Source: Chrysopilus asiliformis (Eukaryota > Arthropoda > Insecta > Diptera > Rhagionidae). From it: a stretch of DNA of 64,000 bases. The stretch is taken from assembly GCA_964034945.1 (NCBI GenBank), contig OZ035962.1, forward strand, positions 51,330,231 to 51,394,230. Direction: 5' to 3'. The notes beneath the pieces are model-generated. The model was not told where the DNA came from, did not search any database, and was given only the letters and a program-made list of their open reading frames with translations. This document shows, in pieces, positions 18,629-29,728 of this stretch. Position numbers and translations under genes: made by a program. Each line of letters starts with the position of its first letter. Positions within the stretch are counted from its first letter, which is position 1.

Positions 18629-20655
18629 AAAAGTTTTGCTATTTCATAAGCTATGATTCTTTTGGTGATTTTTCGAGGTATGGGAGCGAGGGAAATTTTA
18701 TATTTTAATATGTCTGATTAGGGATCCCAAATCATACCTAATGTTTTTATCTCTTCGGTGGGATGTAGTGTCTTAGGGCCTGGAGTTTCGAGAAATTCGT
18801 TTGGGATGTATTCTACAAGTTCATTTGAATGTGATGCCCATTTTCGAAGTGGAAAACATCCAGCGTTTAATAAATTCGTCATTTGTTCATATTGACTTAT
18901 TACTTCTTCCTTAGTATCGGCTCCAGCCAAAACGTTATCTACATAGAAATTGTTTAATGTATTAGATGCTTGCATGTATTTTGATCAGCGATATCTATTG
19001 GTGAAAATGTGAAGTATCAATGTTAAACAACCTAACCTAACTGTTAAAATCGATGGTTATAAAAAAACAGTTTTCCATTTAGTATTATTGAGTTATTCAA
19101 TGTATACAGACGCTAATCATGGAACGCTCAAAATTGCATTTTCGACATTCATTACTTTTGTTGTTTGATTTGAAGAAATCTGCTGCCGAAGCCCATCAAA
19201 CACTTTCAGAAACTTATGGTGATGCTGCTCCGTAATATCCCAATTGTCGGTTTTGGTTCCAACGATTTAAAAATGGTGATTTTGATATCAAAATTTTCAA
19301 AAAAATTTTGATTTTGATATTGTGGCTCGGCCACATATTGCCAGAGTTATGAAGGATTAACTGTTGCAGCTCGAATGGGAAGTTCTGCCGCAGCCAGCGT
19401 ACTCACCAGACATCGCGCCTTCTGATTACCACTTGTTCAGATCGATGCAGCATGGCTGGCACACGGTTTCGAAATACTGAAGAAGTGCGAAAATGGCTCG
19501 ATATTTGGATCGCTGCCAAACCAACATCGTTCTTTCGACACGGTATCGCCATTTTGCCAGAAAGATGGGAAAAAGTTGTAGAAAATGATGGAAAATATTT
19601 TGATTAATATATATTGTACCAATTTTTCTCAATAAATGCCTTTTTAAAGTGAAAAAATGATCAGAATACATGCAAGCACCTAATAATATTTGAAGCGGAA
19701 GGAAATCTCTCTTGTTCATCCTTGGCTAGTTGACGTAGAGCTCGAATTGCTAACGGAGCTGAAACTGTTTCGAAGCTGACTCTGGTGAGTTTGTAATTGA
19801 GCAGATCTTGAGTTGAGTTTGTTCACCATAAGATTCTTTGATAATTTTGATGTTCAGGAGTTACCAAAATTTGACGGTAAATTTTCTCTATATCTGCCGA
19901 GTAAGCGAGTTTATATGATCGCCATCTCAATAATATGGTTCTGATACCCTCTTGGATAGTTGGTCCTATCAATAATAATTCGTTTAGTGAGTCTCCTCCT
20001 TTCCTTTTTTGCGATGCGTTGAAAACTATCCTTAGTTTTGTCATAGTACTGTCGTTTTTTATGACTGGATGGTGGGGAAGATAATACTGCTGATTCTCTG
20101 GTGTTGTAACAGTGACCATGTAGTTCAATTCTTGGTGTTCTTGTATGCATTTTATATATTCTGTTTTAAGATTTGGGTTGGATGCGAATCGACGTTCTAG
20201 TTGATTAAATCGTACAGTAGCAATGAACCTTCTACATGGAGTGGTAGTTTTGGATTGAAGGGAAGCTGAGCGATGTGCCTTCCCTCGTCGGTTCGAGAAT
20301 GCGTGTTTTGAAAATGTTCTTCGCAATACTGTTCATTTTCAGTGAGAGATGGACGAGTTGAAGATTCTTCTAGCTCCCAAAACTTTCTTAAAAGTTGGTC
20401 CAATTTTTGTTGTTCGTAAGTTTCGGTGACGATGAAACTTTGTATTGGTATGTTTTGTTTTGTTTTTTTGTATTTGACCTGAGATGATCCAACCAAAGTG
20501 GGTATTTTGGGCAAGTGGAGAAATTAAGGATCCTAACTTAATGCCTTTTACTAAAATGGCTGCATATACGTCGGCTCCTAATAGAAGATTTTTCCCGGTT
20601 TGTTGTAATGTTTGTGTAGTACTAGTTTTAAGTACTTTAGTTTTTAAGGTATTAA
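18629..20655 (-). pseudogene. BEL/Pao LTR retrotransposon pol fragment, copy 1
   Basis: Minus-strand pol with no LTRs. In coding order: the protease tail near 20640-20500 (LLLGADVY, HFGWIISG), the linker FWELEE, GRHIAQLPF, then RT with KLRIVFNASQ, LLIGPTIQEGI, AYSADIEKIYRQI and YQRILW (19823-20326). After the inserted mariner come FYVDNVLAGADT and LRKWASHS (18718-18975), ending near 18640 at the connection domain. The catalytic box reads YVDN instead of YVDD. A stop follows LGMIWDP, and frameshifts lie near 20515 and 20320. It is truncated on the left by H and on the right by the Mag-like element. Confidence 0.9.
18965..19680 (+). mobile_element. Deleted mariner inside BEL/Pao (copy 1)
   Basis: 716 bp, TIRs G(A/G)TGCTTGCATGTATT, flanked by TA at 18963-18964 and 19681-19682. 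The transposase remnant opens near 19119 (MERSKLHFRHSLLLLFDLKK) and jumps from the N-terminal domain (WFQRFKNGDFDI) to the third-acid region (LPQPAYSPDIAPSDYHLF). The central catalytic domain is deleted and stops are present. Removing the element with one TA leaves the BEL/Pao reading frame continuous, which fixes the boundaries. Confidence 0.88.
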
Positions 20656-20869
20656 TGATCTGTAATAAAAAGGTCAGTCTGCTTTTAGAAGAGAACGAAA
20701 ACAGTTGTTTTCATTTAGATAATATAACATGGCGCAGTTGTCGTTGAGTTAAAAAAAAAGTTTAAGGAGTCACATGGGTGTGTATCCAGATAAAGAAAAG
20801 TTGGAAAACCTGAAATGAGCAAAGAGGAAACCAGGCAGGCCGAGGAAAGAACAATTAAATGTCGTAACA
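20656..20869 (+). other. Mag-like leader with possible LTR edge and primer site
   Basis: ATATAACA directly precedes TGGCGCAGTTGTCG (about 20731), a plausible LTR/primer-binding-site junction for a Ty3/gypsy element. The LTR's 5' limit is not identifiable. The duplicate is at 24021-24234. Confidence 0.4.
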
Positions 20870-21562
20870 ATGAAGTTTCGAAAGAAAATAGATGATTTGG
20901 TGTTGGATGGAAATTTGGCAGAAAATTGGCGACGATTTTCACAAAATTGGGAACAGTTTTCGGCGGCTATCGAGCTAGAGTCAAAAAGTGATGCAGCAAA
21001 AATTGGAATTTTACTTAACGAAGCGGACTCACAGGCTATAGAACTCTTCCACAGTTCTTTCAATTTGTCTGAAGAGGATAAGAAAAAGTTCGATAAGGTG
21101 TACAAAGCGTTTGCTGATTTTTGTATGTCCAGAAAAAACGAAATGTATGAAAGTTTTTTGTTCTGGAGTCGTGTTCAAGAGGATGGTGAAAAATTTGAGG
21201 CATTTCTGATAGACATCAAAAAGTTGGTTAAAACATGTGGTTACTCAACAATGGAAGAACGAATGTTACGGGACCGCATTGTATTAGGAGTAGCGGATAA
21301 AATACTGCAGAAAAGAATGTTACACGAGACAGATGATTTAACTCTTCAGAAGGCAATCGAGATGGCACGTGCAGAGGAAGTTTCCAATTCGCAGGCAAAG
21401 GCATTGCAGAGAAAACGAGAGGACAACAATCAAGCAGAAGTCCTAGCTGTTGATAGGAAACAGGGTTGTAGTAAAAAATTTGAAATTAACAATAAAAATA
21501 AAAATTTTCATGAAAATAGTAAAAAAAAAATTTCACAAAGGTGTTACAAAATCGAATTATGA
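20870..21562 (+). CDS. Mag-like Ty3/gypsy Gag, capsid part (copy 1)
   Basis: 230 residues. The N-terminal NWRRFSQNWEQFSAAIEL, AAKIGILLNEADSQAIELF and FESFLIDIKKLV-type pattern is the short capsid of Mag/CsRn1-type insect gypsy elements. The frame closes at 21562, before the zinc knuckles, which are in the overlapping frame 21450-21845 (CKFCNQVHAYAQC, CKKCGKSNHFAVAC). A frameshift in an A-rich run near 21530 therefore separates capsid and nucleocapsid. It may be a programmed site or decay; both duplicated copies share it. Confidence 0.8.
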   Translation: MKFRKKIDDLVLDGNLAENWRRFSQNWEQFSAAIELESKSDAAKIGILLNEADSQAIELFHSSFNLSEEDKKKFDKVYKAFADFCMSRKNEMYESFLFWSRVQEDGEKFEAFLIDIKKLVKTCGYSTMEERMLRDRIVLGVADKILQKRMLHETDDLTLQKAIEMARAEEVSNSQAKALQRKREDNNQAEVLAVDRKQGCSKKFEINNKNKNFHENSKKKISQRCYKIEL

Positions 21563-21845
21563 TAATAGAAAACTGTTTAACAAATCTGATAATAATTTTA
21601 GGAACATAAAATGTAAATTCTGCAATCAAGTTCATGCTTATGCTCAGTGTCCAGCGTTTGGCAAACTATGTAAAAAGTGTGGGAAAAGTAATCATTTTGC
21701 AGTTGCTTGTTTTTCAAAATCAGTAAATGAAATCCAGAATACAAAAGGTACGAAATCAGATTCTCTTTATATTGATATGATCAAATCTAATTTTGAATCT
21801 CAAAGGTCGTGGTTTGAACAGATTTTAGTAAATGTAAAATTCTAG
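21450..21845 (+). pseudogene. Mag-like nucleocapsid (copy 1), out of frame
   Basis: Two CCHC knuckles, CKFCNQVHAYAQC and CKKCGKSNHFAVAC, in the frame overlapping the capsid ORF. A TAG stop follows (NVKF then stop) before protease/RT sequence. Confidence 0.8.
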
Positions 21846-21861
21846 AGCAGACGTTTATGTC

Positions 21862-22283
21862 TTGCCTTTTAAATATTATAAAATGCTTGCTAATGTTGAA
21901 GCAACAGGAACTAACTTAAAGTTAATGGCTTATGGTGGCAATACACTCAATGTAATTGGGGAAATTGAATTAGAATGTTGTTTTAAAAATGAGTTTAGTA
22001 TTGAAAAGTTTGCTATTGTTGAAAGCGATTCAACACCTATTTTTGGTTTGCAAGGTTGTTTAAATCTAAAGTTGATTCAAAGACTAGAAACTGTCGAACT
22101 GGTATCACAAAACAAAATGTTAGATCAGTACGCTCAAAATTTTGAAGGAATTGGTTGTTTTGTTCGTTTTCTAGGTCATATAATTTCCAAGCAGGGTATT
22201 TGTTTTGACAATGACAGAATTAAAACAATTGAAGAACTAGGTATTCCTAACAATAAAAAAGAAGTCCAAAAATTATTAGGTAT
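21862..22283 (+). pseudogene. Mag-like pol start (copy 1), cut by the duplication joint
   Basis: Protease-tail sequence (FAIVESDSTPIFGLQGCL) leads into RT-thumb text (VRFLGHIISKQGI) with the RT fingers and palm deleted. It ends at the duplication junction at about 22283, where BEL/Pao sequence follows. Confidence 0.8.
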
Positions 22284-24020
22284 GGCTCCAGCCAAAACGT
22301 TATCTACATAGAAATTGTTTAATGTATTAGATGCTTGCATGTATTTTGATCAGCGATATCTATTGGTGAAAATGTGAAGTATCAATGTTAAACAACCTAA
22401 CCTAACTGTTAAAATCGATGGTTATAAAAAAACAGTTTTCCATTTAGTATTATTGAGTTATTCAATGTATACAGACGCTAATCATGGAACGCTCAAAATT
22501 GCATTTTCGACATTCATTACTTTTGTTGTTTGATTTGAAGAAATCTGCTGCCGAAGCCCATCAAACACTTTCAGAAACTTATGGTGATGCTGCTCCGTAA
22601 TATCCCAATTGTCGGTTTTGGTTCCAACGATTTAAAAATGGTGATTTTGATATCAAAATTTTCAAAAAAATTATTATTTTGATATTGTGGCTCGGCCACA
22701 TATTGCCAGAGTTATGAAGGATTAACTGTTGCAGCTCGAATGGGAAGTTCTGCCGCAGCCAGCGTACTCACCAGACATCGCGCCTTCTGATTACCACTTG
22801 TTCAGATCGATGCAGCATGGCTGGCACACGGTTTCGAAATACTGAAGAAGTGCGAAAATGGCTCGATATTTGGATCGCTGCCAAACCAACATCGTTCTTT
22901 CGACACGGTATCGCCATTTTGCCAGAAAGATGGGAAAAAGTTGTAGAAAATGATGGAAAATATTTTGATTAATATATATTGTACCAATTTTTCTCAATAA
23001 ATGCCTTTTTAAAGTGAAAAAATGATCAGAATACATGCAAGCACCTAATAATATTTGAAGCGGAAGGAAATCTCTCTTGTTCATCCTTGGCTAGTTGACG
23101 TAGAGCTCGAATTGCTAACGGAGCTGAAACTGTTTCGAAGCTGACTCTGGTGAGTTTGTAATTGAGCAGATCTTGAGTTGAGTTTGTTCACCATAAGATT
23201 CTTTGATAATTTTGATGTTCAGGAGTTACCAAAATTTGACGGTAAATTTTCTCTATATCTGCCGAGTAAGCGAGTTTATATGATCGCCATCTCAATAATA
23301 TGGTTCTGATACCCTCTTGGATAGTTGGTCCTATCAATAATAATTCGTTTAGTGAGTCTCCTCCTTTCCTTTTTTGCGATGCGTTGAAAACTATCCTTAG
23401 TTTTGTCATAGTACTGTCGTTTTTTATGACTGGATGGTGGGGAAGATAATACTGCTGATTCTCTGGTGTTGTAACAGTGACCATGTAGTTCAATTCTTGG
23501 TGTTCTTGTATGCATTTTATATATTCTGTTTTAAGATTTGGGTTGGATGCGAATCGACGTTCTAGTTGATTAAATCGTACAGTAGCAATGAACCTTCTAC
23601 ATGGAGTGGTAGTTTTGGATTGAAGGGAAGCTGAGCGATGTGCCTTCCCTCGTCGGTTCGAGAATGCGTGTTTTGAAAATGTTCTTCGCAATACTGTTCA
23701 TTTTCAGTGAGAGATGGACGAGTTGAAGATTCTTCTAGCTCCCAAAACTTTCTTAAAAGTTGGTCCAATTTTTGTTGTTCGTAAGTTTCGGTGACGATGA
23801 AACTTTGTATTGGTATGTTTTGTTTTGTTTTTTTGTATTTGACCTGAGATGATCCAACCAAAGTGGGTATTTTGGGCAAGTGGAGAAATTAAGGATCCTA
23901 ACTTAATGCCTTTTACTAAAATGGCTGCATATACGTCGGCTCCTAATAGAAGATTTTTCCCGGTTTGTTGTAATGTTTGTGTAGTACTAGTTTTAAGTAC
24001 TTTAGTTTTTAAGGTATTAA
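22284..24020 (-). pseudogene. BEL/Pao fragment, copy 2
   Basis: Same content as 18919-20655, with the same YVDN box and frameshifts. RT core ORF at 23188-23691. Confidence 0.9.
22330..23045 (+). mobile_element. Deleted mariner, copy 2
   Basis: Offset by 3,365 from the first copy; same TIRs and TA flanks. It differs by two bases in an AT run near 22685. Confidence 0.88.
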
Positions 24021-24234
24021 TGATCTGTAATAAAAAGGTCAGTCTGCTTTTAGAAGAGAACGAAAACAGTTGTTTTCATTTAGATAATATAACATGGCGC
24101 AGTTGTCGTTGAGTTAAAAAAAAAGTTTAAGGAGTCACATGGGTGTGTATCCAGATAAAGAAAAGTTGGAAAACCTGAAATGAGCAAAGAGGAAACCAGG
24201 CAGGCCGAGGAAAGAACAATTAAATGTCGTAACA

Positions 24235-24927
24235 ATGAAGTTTCGAAAGAAAATAGATGATTTGGTGTTGGATGGAAATTTGGCAGAAAATTGGCGACGA
24301 TTTTCACAAAATTGGGAACAGTTTTCGGCGGCTATCGAGCTAGAGTCAAAAAGTGATGCAGCAAAAATTGGTATTTTACTTAACGAAGCGGACTCACAGG
24401 CTATAGAACTCTTCCACAGTTCTTTCAATTTGTCTGAAGAGGATAAGAAAAAGTTCGATAAGGTGTACAAAGCGTTTGCTGATTTTTGTATGTCCAGAAA
24501 AAACGAAATGTATGAAAGTTTTTTGTTCTGGAGTCGTGTTCAAGAGGATGGTGAAAAATTTGAGGCATTTCTGATAGACATCAAAAAGTTGGTTAAAACA
24601 TGTGGTTACTCAACAATGGAAGAACGAATGTTACGGGACCGCATTGTATTAGGAGTAGCGGATAAAATACTGCAGAAAAGAATGTTACACGAGACAGATG
24701 ATTTAACTCTTCAGAAGGCAATCGAGATGGCACGTGCAGAGGAAGTTTCCAATTCGCAGGCAAAGGCATTGCAGAGAAAACGAGAGGACAACAATCAAGC
24801 AGAAGTCCTAGCTGTTGATAGGAAACAGGGTTGTAGTAAAAAATTTGAAATTAACAATAAAAATAAAAATTTTCATGAAAATAGTAAAAAAAAAATTTCA
24901 CAAAGGTGTTACAAAATCGAATTATGA
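24235..24927 (+). CDS. Mag-like Gag capsid part (copy 2)
   Basis: Identical protein to 20870-21562. The one base difference (GGA to GGT at about 24371) is silent. It belongs to the longer of the two Mag-like copies. Confidence 0.8.
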   Translation: MKFRKKIDDLVLDGNLAENWRRFSQNWEQFSAAIELESKSDAAKIGILLNEADSQAIELFHSSFNLSEEDKKKFDKVYKAFADFCMSRKNEMYESFLFWSRVQEDGEKFEAFLIDIKKLVKTCGYSTMEERMLRDRIVLGVADKILQKRMLHETDDLTLQKAIEMARAEEVSNSQAKALQRKREDNNQAEVLAVDRKQGCSKKFEINNKNKNFHENSKKKISQRCYKIEL

Positions 24928-25210
24928 TAATAGAAAACTGTTTAACAAATCTGATAATAATTTTAGGAACATAAAATGTAAATTCTGCAATCAAGTTCAT
25001 GCTTATGCTCAGTGTCCAGCGTTTGGCAAACTATGTAAAAAGTGTGGGAAAAGTAATCATTTTGCAGTTGCTTGTTTTTCAAAATCAGTAAATGAAATCC
25101 AGAATACAAAAGGTACGAAATCAGATTCTCTTTATATTGATATGATCAAATCTAATTTTGAATCTCAAAGGTCGTGGTTTGAACAGATTTTAGTAAATGT
25201 AAAATTCTAG
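24815..25210 (+). pseudogene. Mag-like nucleocapsid (copy 2)
   Basis: Two CCHC knuckles as in copy 1, in a frame different from the capsid ORF. Confidence 0.8.
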
Positions 25211-25226
25211 AGCAGACGTTTATGTC

Positions 25227-26297
25227 TTGCCTTTTAAATATTATAAAATGCTTGCTAATGTTGAAGCAACAGGAACTAACTTAAAGTTAATGGCTTATGG
25301 TGGCAATACACTCAATGTAATTGGGGAAATTGAATTAGAATGTTGTTTTAAAAATGAGTTTAGTATTGAAAAGTTTGCTATTGTTGAAAGCGATTCAACA
25401 CCTATTTTTGGTTTGCAAGGTTGTTTAAATCTAAAGTTGATTCAAAGACTAGAAACTGTCGAACTGGTATCACAAAACAAAATGTTAGATCAGTACGCTC
25501 AAAATTTTGAAGGAATTGGTTGTTTTGTTCGTTTTCTAGGTCATATAATTTCCAAGCAGGGTATTTGTTTTGACAATGACAGAATTAAAACAATTGAAGA
25601 ACTAGGTATTCCTAACAATAAAAAAGAAGTCCAAAAATTATTAGGTATGATTAATTATTTGCAAAAAGTAATTCCTAATTTAGCAGAAATTTCAACTCCT
25701 TTAAGATTATTAGTCAAAAAAGATGTAAATTTTAGCTGGCTTCCAATTCATAATAAATGTTTATTAGAAATTAAAAAACTTATAATTGAAGCACCTAAAT
25801 TAAAACCGTTTAATCCTGAAGTAGATATTGTTATTCAAACAGATGCGAGTAAAAATGGTGTTGGCTGTTGTTTGCTTCAAAATAATTATCCGATTTCGTT
25901 TGCATCAAAAAGTTTAACAGATATTGAAAAAGAATATTCTCAGATAGAAAAAGAAATGTTAGCAATTTGTTTTGCATGTGAGAGATTTCATAACTGGGTT
26001 TATGGAAGAAAATTTACAATGCAAACGGATCACAAGCCTTTATTAGGTATAATTAATAAATCAATTCATAAAATACGATCAGGTAGACTACAACGCATGA
26101 AATTAAAATTATGGAAGTATGAGGTGAATTTAGAATATGTACCAGGTCGGTACATGTTAGTAGCAGATTTGTTGTCTAGATTCTACAACAAAAAAGATAG
26201 ATTCGAAACTGTTACTGATTTAAAGGGAATAGTACACTCAGTTAATGTATCTGATGAAAAAATACTTAAAATCCAGCAAGCAACAGATAGCGAATGA
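25227..26297 (+). pseudogene. Mag-like pol: protease tail, deleted RT, RNase H
   Basis: 356 residues, open but internally deleted. The protease-distal part (residues 1-98) is fused in frame to the RT thumb at about residue 99 (VRFLGHIISKQGI). The RT fingers and palm, with the catalytic Y(V/I)DD, are gone. RNase H is well preserved: IQTDASKNGVGCCL, YSQIEKEMLAICFACERF, TDHKPLLGIINK, and the tether VPGRYMLVADLLSR. The open fusion implies the deletion is recent or that the copy spread as a defective element. Confidence 0.9.
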
Positions 26298-26508
26298 AAT
26301 CTCGTCAAAATTAAGAGAAATAATTGTAGAAGGTTGGCCAAATAACAAAAAGTTTTTATCAGAATTTATAAAAAGTTTTTGGAAATTTAAAGAAAATTTA
26401 TATGTTGAAAATAAAATAGTGTTTTTAGATGAGAAAATTTTTGTTCCCACATGTTTAAGAAAAGAGATGTTAGAAATTTTACATAGATCTTGGAATTGAG
26501 AAAACTAA

Positions 26509-26892
26509 TGCTACATTTACACGAATGACAAATTTGTCATTTTTTTCTTGTCATTATGTTAATTCCCGTGTAAATGGCATAATTTTTGTAATTTTTTCTG
26601 TCAGAAAATGTCAATCTCTCATAAAAGAATGAACTTGTCTATTCTTTTATGCCAGATTGTCATTCGTGCAAACGCAATATTAGTTATGACAACTTTAGTA
26701 TTCAACTTTTGTCATAACTAATATTGCGTTTGTACGAATGACAATCTGGCATAAAAGAATGGACAAGTTCATTCTTTTATGAGAGATTGACATTTTCTGA
26801 CAGAAAAAATTACAAAAATTATGCCATTTACACGGGAATTAACATAATGACAAGAAAAAAATGACAAATTTGTCATTCGTGTATATGTAGCA
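26509..26892. mobile_element. Fully palindromic MITE with TAA duplication
   Basis: 384 bp. The left arm (from TGCTACAT at 26509) and right arm (to ATGTAGCA at 26892) are near-perfect reverse complements over about 185 bp, with a loop of about 15 bp. Flanks are TAA at 26506-26508 and 26893-26895. No coding capacity. Removal with one TAA restores the integrase frame. Confidence 0.9.
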
Positions 26893-26961
26893 TAAGAGTC
26901 GTGCTAGGGAAATTTTGTATTGGCCAGGGATTATGACAGACATAGAGAATATGATTGAAAA

Positions 26962-27115
26962 TTCGAAACGTCGGAGTAAATAATAAAGGACAAAAATATT
27001 CGAAAACATATTGTTTTTTTTAATTTTTGGACCAAATTATAAAATATTCAGGCCGCTAAGCCCAGAAAAACATTAAATACATAACTACGGCCGTATCACC
27101 TAATAAGGATTTTTC
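26962..27115. mobile_element. 154-bp insertion with 11-bp duplication (retroposed fragment)
   Basis: Flanked by ATGATTGAAAA at 26951-26961 and 27116-27126. It contains TTCGAAACGTCGGAGTAAAT and an internal T-run. An 11-bp variable-length duplication fits target-primed retroposition, e.g. of a truncated non-LTR or Penelope-like element. Class uncertain. Confidence 0.6.
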
Positions 27116-27498
27116 ATGATTGAAAAATGTATGATTTGCCAAAAATATAGAAATAGTTCGAGAAAAGAACCTCTTTTATCACATGAGATTCCGATGTTTC
27201 CATTCATGAAAATTGGAATGGACAGTTAAATATATAGTTTATTAACATTTATCTGAGTCAGATCTTACTGTAAAATCATTCTTTCATAACTCATGTTTTT
27301 GTGACTAATATCTTTAAACTATGAGAATCATCTATTAATCATATATTTATGTAAATCTACAGATTTGCAGGTGGCCATTTGTCACCTAAATAAAACACTA
27401 ATCAATTAGATCACCCTTTGTTCTGAAATATTATAAAAGTCTAAGTTAAGATAAATAATGTATAATTTTGTACGGTAACCTGACTGAATATAGCCAAG

Positions 27499-27569
27499 GG
27501 GGTGGGGGAGGGGAAGGGGAAGGGGAGGGAGAGGGGAAGAGGAAGGGGAATGGGAAGGGGAAGGGGGGA
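27499..27569 (+). repeat. G-rich polypurine tract
   Basis: About 70 bases of nothing but G and A except three T, with many GGGG runs. It could form G-quadruplex or triplex DNA. It lies just upstream of the (CA)n tract. Confidence 0.9.
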
Positions 27570-27587
27570 TAAATTAATGATGTTTCG

Positions 27588-27737
<150 letters not shown>

Positions 27738-28374
27738 GAATCGTTTAGATGTCAAGTGTCCTGAGCCATTAGTAGGAAGTGTTCAATCTCTCCAAAAAGA
27801 AACAACTCAGCCTTACTCAAACACCGATCGTCTGTCCCGAGTGTGTAACAAGCCCGAGGTATTAACGCACTATAAAGAACCTGTAAGGAAGGTGATCTTG
27901 CAGAAAGGATTCTTCAACTGTCAGTGCATCCTAAAATCCAAGGAGGAAGGTGTCCGTATAGTCAGGATCCATCATCATCAAAGATGAAAACAACAATCAT
28001 AGTCTTGTAAGTCAGATTTTATTAATTAAAGTATAAAGTATACAAATCAAAAAAGTTTTTGAAACCAAACAATATAATAAAATTATTAAAGAAAAAAACA
28101 ATTAAAAATTATTAAAGAAAAAAGCCCCAAATTGTGGAAATTTTAAGAAGTTTAATAAAGTTTAAGAATTATAATAAAGTTTAAGTATAATAAATTTTAA
28201 GAAGTCGTAAGAAAGCAGTTAATAGGAAAAGTGTTACAATACCTATAATAAGGTAAAGTCGCGAAGTTGAGTTTACCGTTACGAAAAGTTCTTGCGAGGA
28301 GTTTCGAAAAATCGGAAATCACGAAAACGTTTTTATTTTATTACCAGCCATACATTCTCTATTGAGTAATTACA

Positions 28375-29720
28375 ATGTCGACTATCCAAAAAGCAATGGA
28401 TACTCTTAGACAAGAAATAGTGAACTTAACCGGTTCACTAAACGCCCAAATTAATAACACGACTATCCTACAACGACAGTTCAATTCTTTCATGCTAGAA
28501 ATTCGAAAAAGATTTGACACAATTCCATTACCCCCACAAATTACCGAAGACACTCCTTTGGTAAGACCCTCTACCCCCGGACCCAGTGAAGGAAATCAGA
28601 ACATTCAACGGAACATTCAAGAATTCCGGACCCAGTGAAGGAAATCAGAACATTCAACGGAAACCCTACGACATATGCTTCATGGGTAAAATCAGTGGAA
28701 AATGTGCTCGAAGACTATAAAATAATCCGAACAAAACCACTGTACAGAGCAATAATTCGGTCTATACGACAAAAAATTATTGAAGAAGCGGATACAGCTC
28801 TCATAGCATACAACACCCTCGATGAGGATTGGTTGGCAATAAAAAGGTGCCTATCCCTGCATTACGCAGATAAAAGGGATATAAGGACATTAGAATACTA
28901 GTTATATTCACTCCATCAGGGTAAGAAAACCATTGACGAATTCTTTGGTGAAGTAAACCACCACCTTACTCTGATCATAAACAAAGTCCAAACTGAATGT
29001 TTGAGTCCTGAAACCGCCGGAAATATAGTTGAAGGTCATCGCAACAGAGCTTTGGATACCTTCATTAGAGGACCAAACAGTGATCTTTCTAAACTAATCG
29101 CAATCAAAACACCCAAATCTCTTCCGGAAGCCTATTCATCCTGCCTTGAACTACAAAATATGAATTATAGGGCAACCAACTTCCTCAACAAAAACAATTA
29201 TACCAATCCTATTGCTATACCTCATAACTCACTAACTCCACCAACGGTTCAACCAAGGAGAATCGTTCCCACGACTCCAGTCCCAATTTCAATGCCCAGA
29301 AGATATAATCCTCCGCCACACACACCCCAGCAACGAAATATGATTTACAACTCCCAATATAGACCAGCAGTTTATTCCCGACCAGTTCAGAACCACAAGC
29401 CTGAACCAATGGACGTGGACAAAAGTGTACAGACTCGTCAAGTCAATTACATGAACAGACCCCAAATGCAATTACGTCCCCAACAACAATTACATCAACC
29501 TTATAATCCTGCATTCAAAAGACCAACATATGATGTTCCAACACATAACACACCACCAAAACTCCAAAGAATCTTCCATAATGAAACGGTAGAAAATGAG
29601 CAACAATATGCGGAAAGAATAGAAGAACTATATGAAGACCCCTACGATATAGAGGAAGTTCTTGAAGAAGATCAAGAGCTAAATTTTCTGATGATCGGGT
29701 CAGTGCGACACCCTACCTAA
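28375..29720 (+). pseudogene. Errantivirus-like gag, three ORF pieces
   Basis: Pieces 28375-28638, 28635-28901 and 29001-29720. The first is a coiled-coil-like N-terminus. The second has the capsid text YASWVKSVENVLEDYK. The third has FIRGPNSDLSKLIAIK and a Pro/Gln-rich tail without zinc knuckles, as usual for this group. A 49-bp tandem duplication (28579-28612 repeated at 28628-28661) shifts the frame between the first two, and a TAG at about 28899 ends the second. Confidence 0.85.
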
Positions 29721-29728
29721 GTTATCCA

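Larger units (their letters stand above)
18919..22283. repeat. 3,365-bp segmental duplication, unit 1
   Basis: The segment from GGCTCCAGCC (18919) to AATTATTAGGTAT is repeated without spacer from 22284. It contains part of BEL/Pao, the deleted mariner, and the gag plus start of pol of the Mag-like element. By eye I found only about three substitutions between the units (two near 19319-19321, one near 21007). Confidence 0.95.
22284..25648. repeat. 3,365-bp segmental duplication, unit 2
   Basis: Second, nearly identical unit. Beyond 25648 the Mag-like element continues into unique sequence, whereas unit 1 ends there. The junction shows at most one base of shared sequence, and the breakpoints lie within two unrelated retroelements. 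Confidence 0.95.
26298..27223 (+). pseudogene. Mag-like integrase N-terminus, twice interrupted
   Basis: After a frameshift, linker sequence (KLREIIVEGWPNNKKFL) and the HHCC zinc domain follow (LHRS, LGIEKTK, then SRAREILYWPG, CMICQKY). It ends at the first catalytic region (MKIGMD), where the errantivirus-like LTR begins. A palindromic MITE (26509-26892) and a 154-bp insertion (26962-27115) split it. Each removes cleanly with its target duplication. Confidence 0.85.

Noticed and set aside
22284..25648. Two independent insertions of BEL/Pao and Mag-like elements instead of a duplication
   Set aside because: Both units share the same nested mariner, the same frameshifts and the same element junction, which cannot arise twice.
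26962..27115. Hammerhead ribozyme of a Penelope-like element, from GAAACGTC
   Set aside because: The CTGATGA half of the core is not found upstream, so the motif alone is not evidence.
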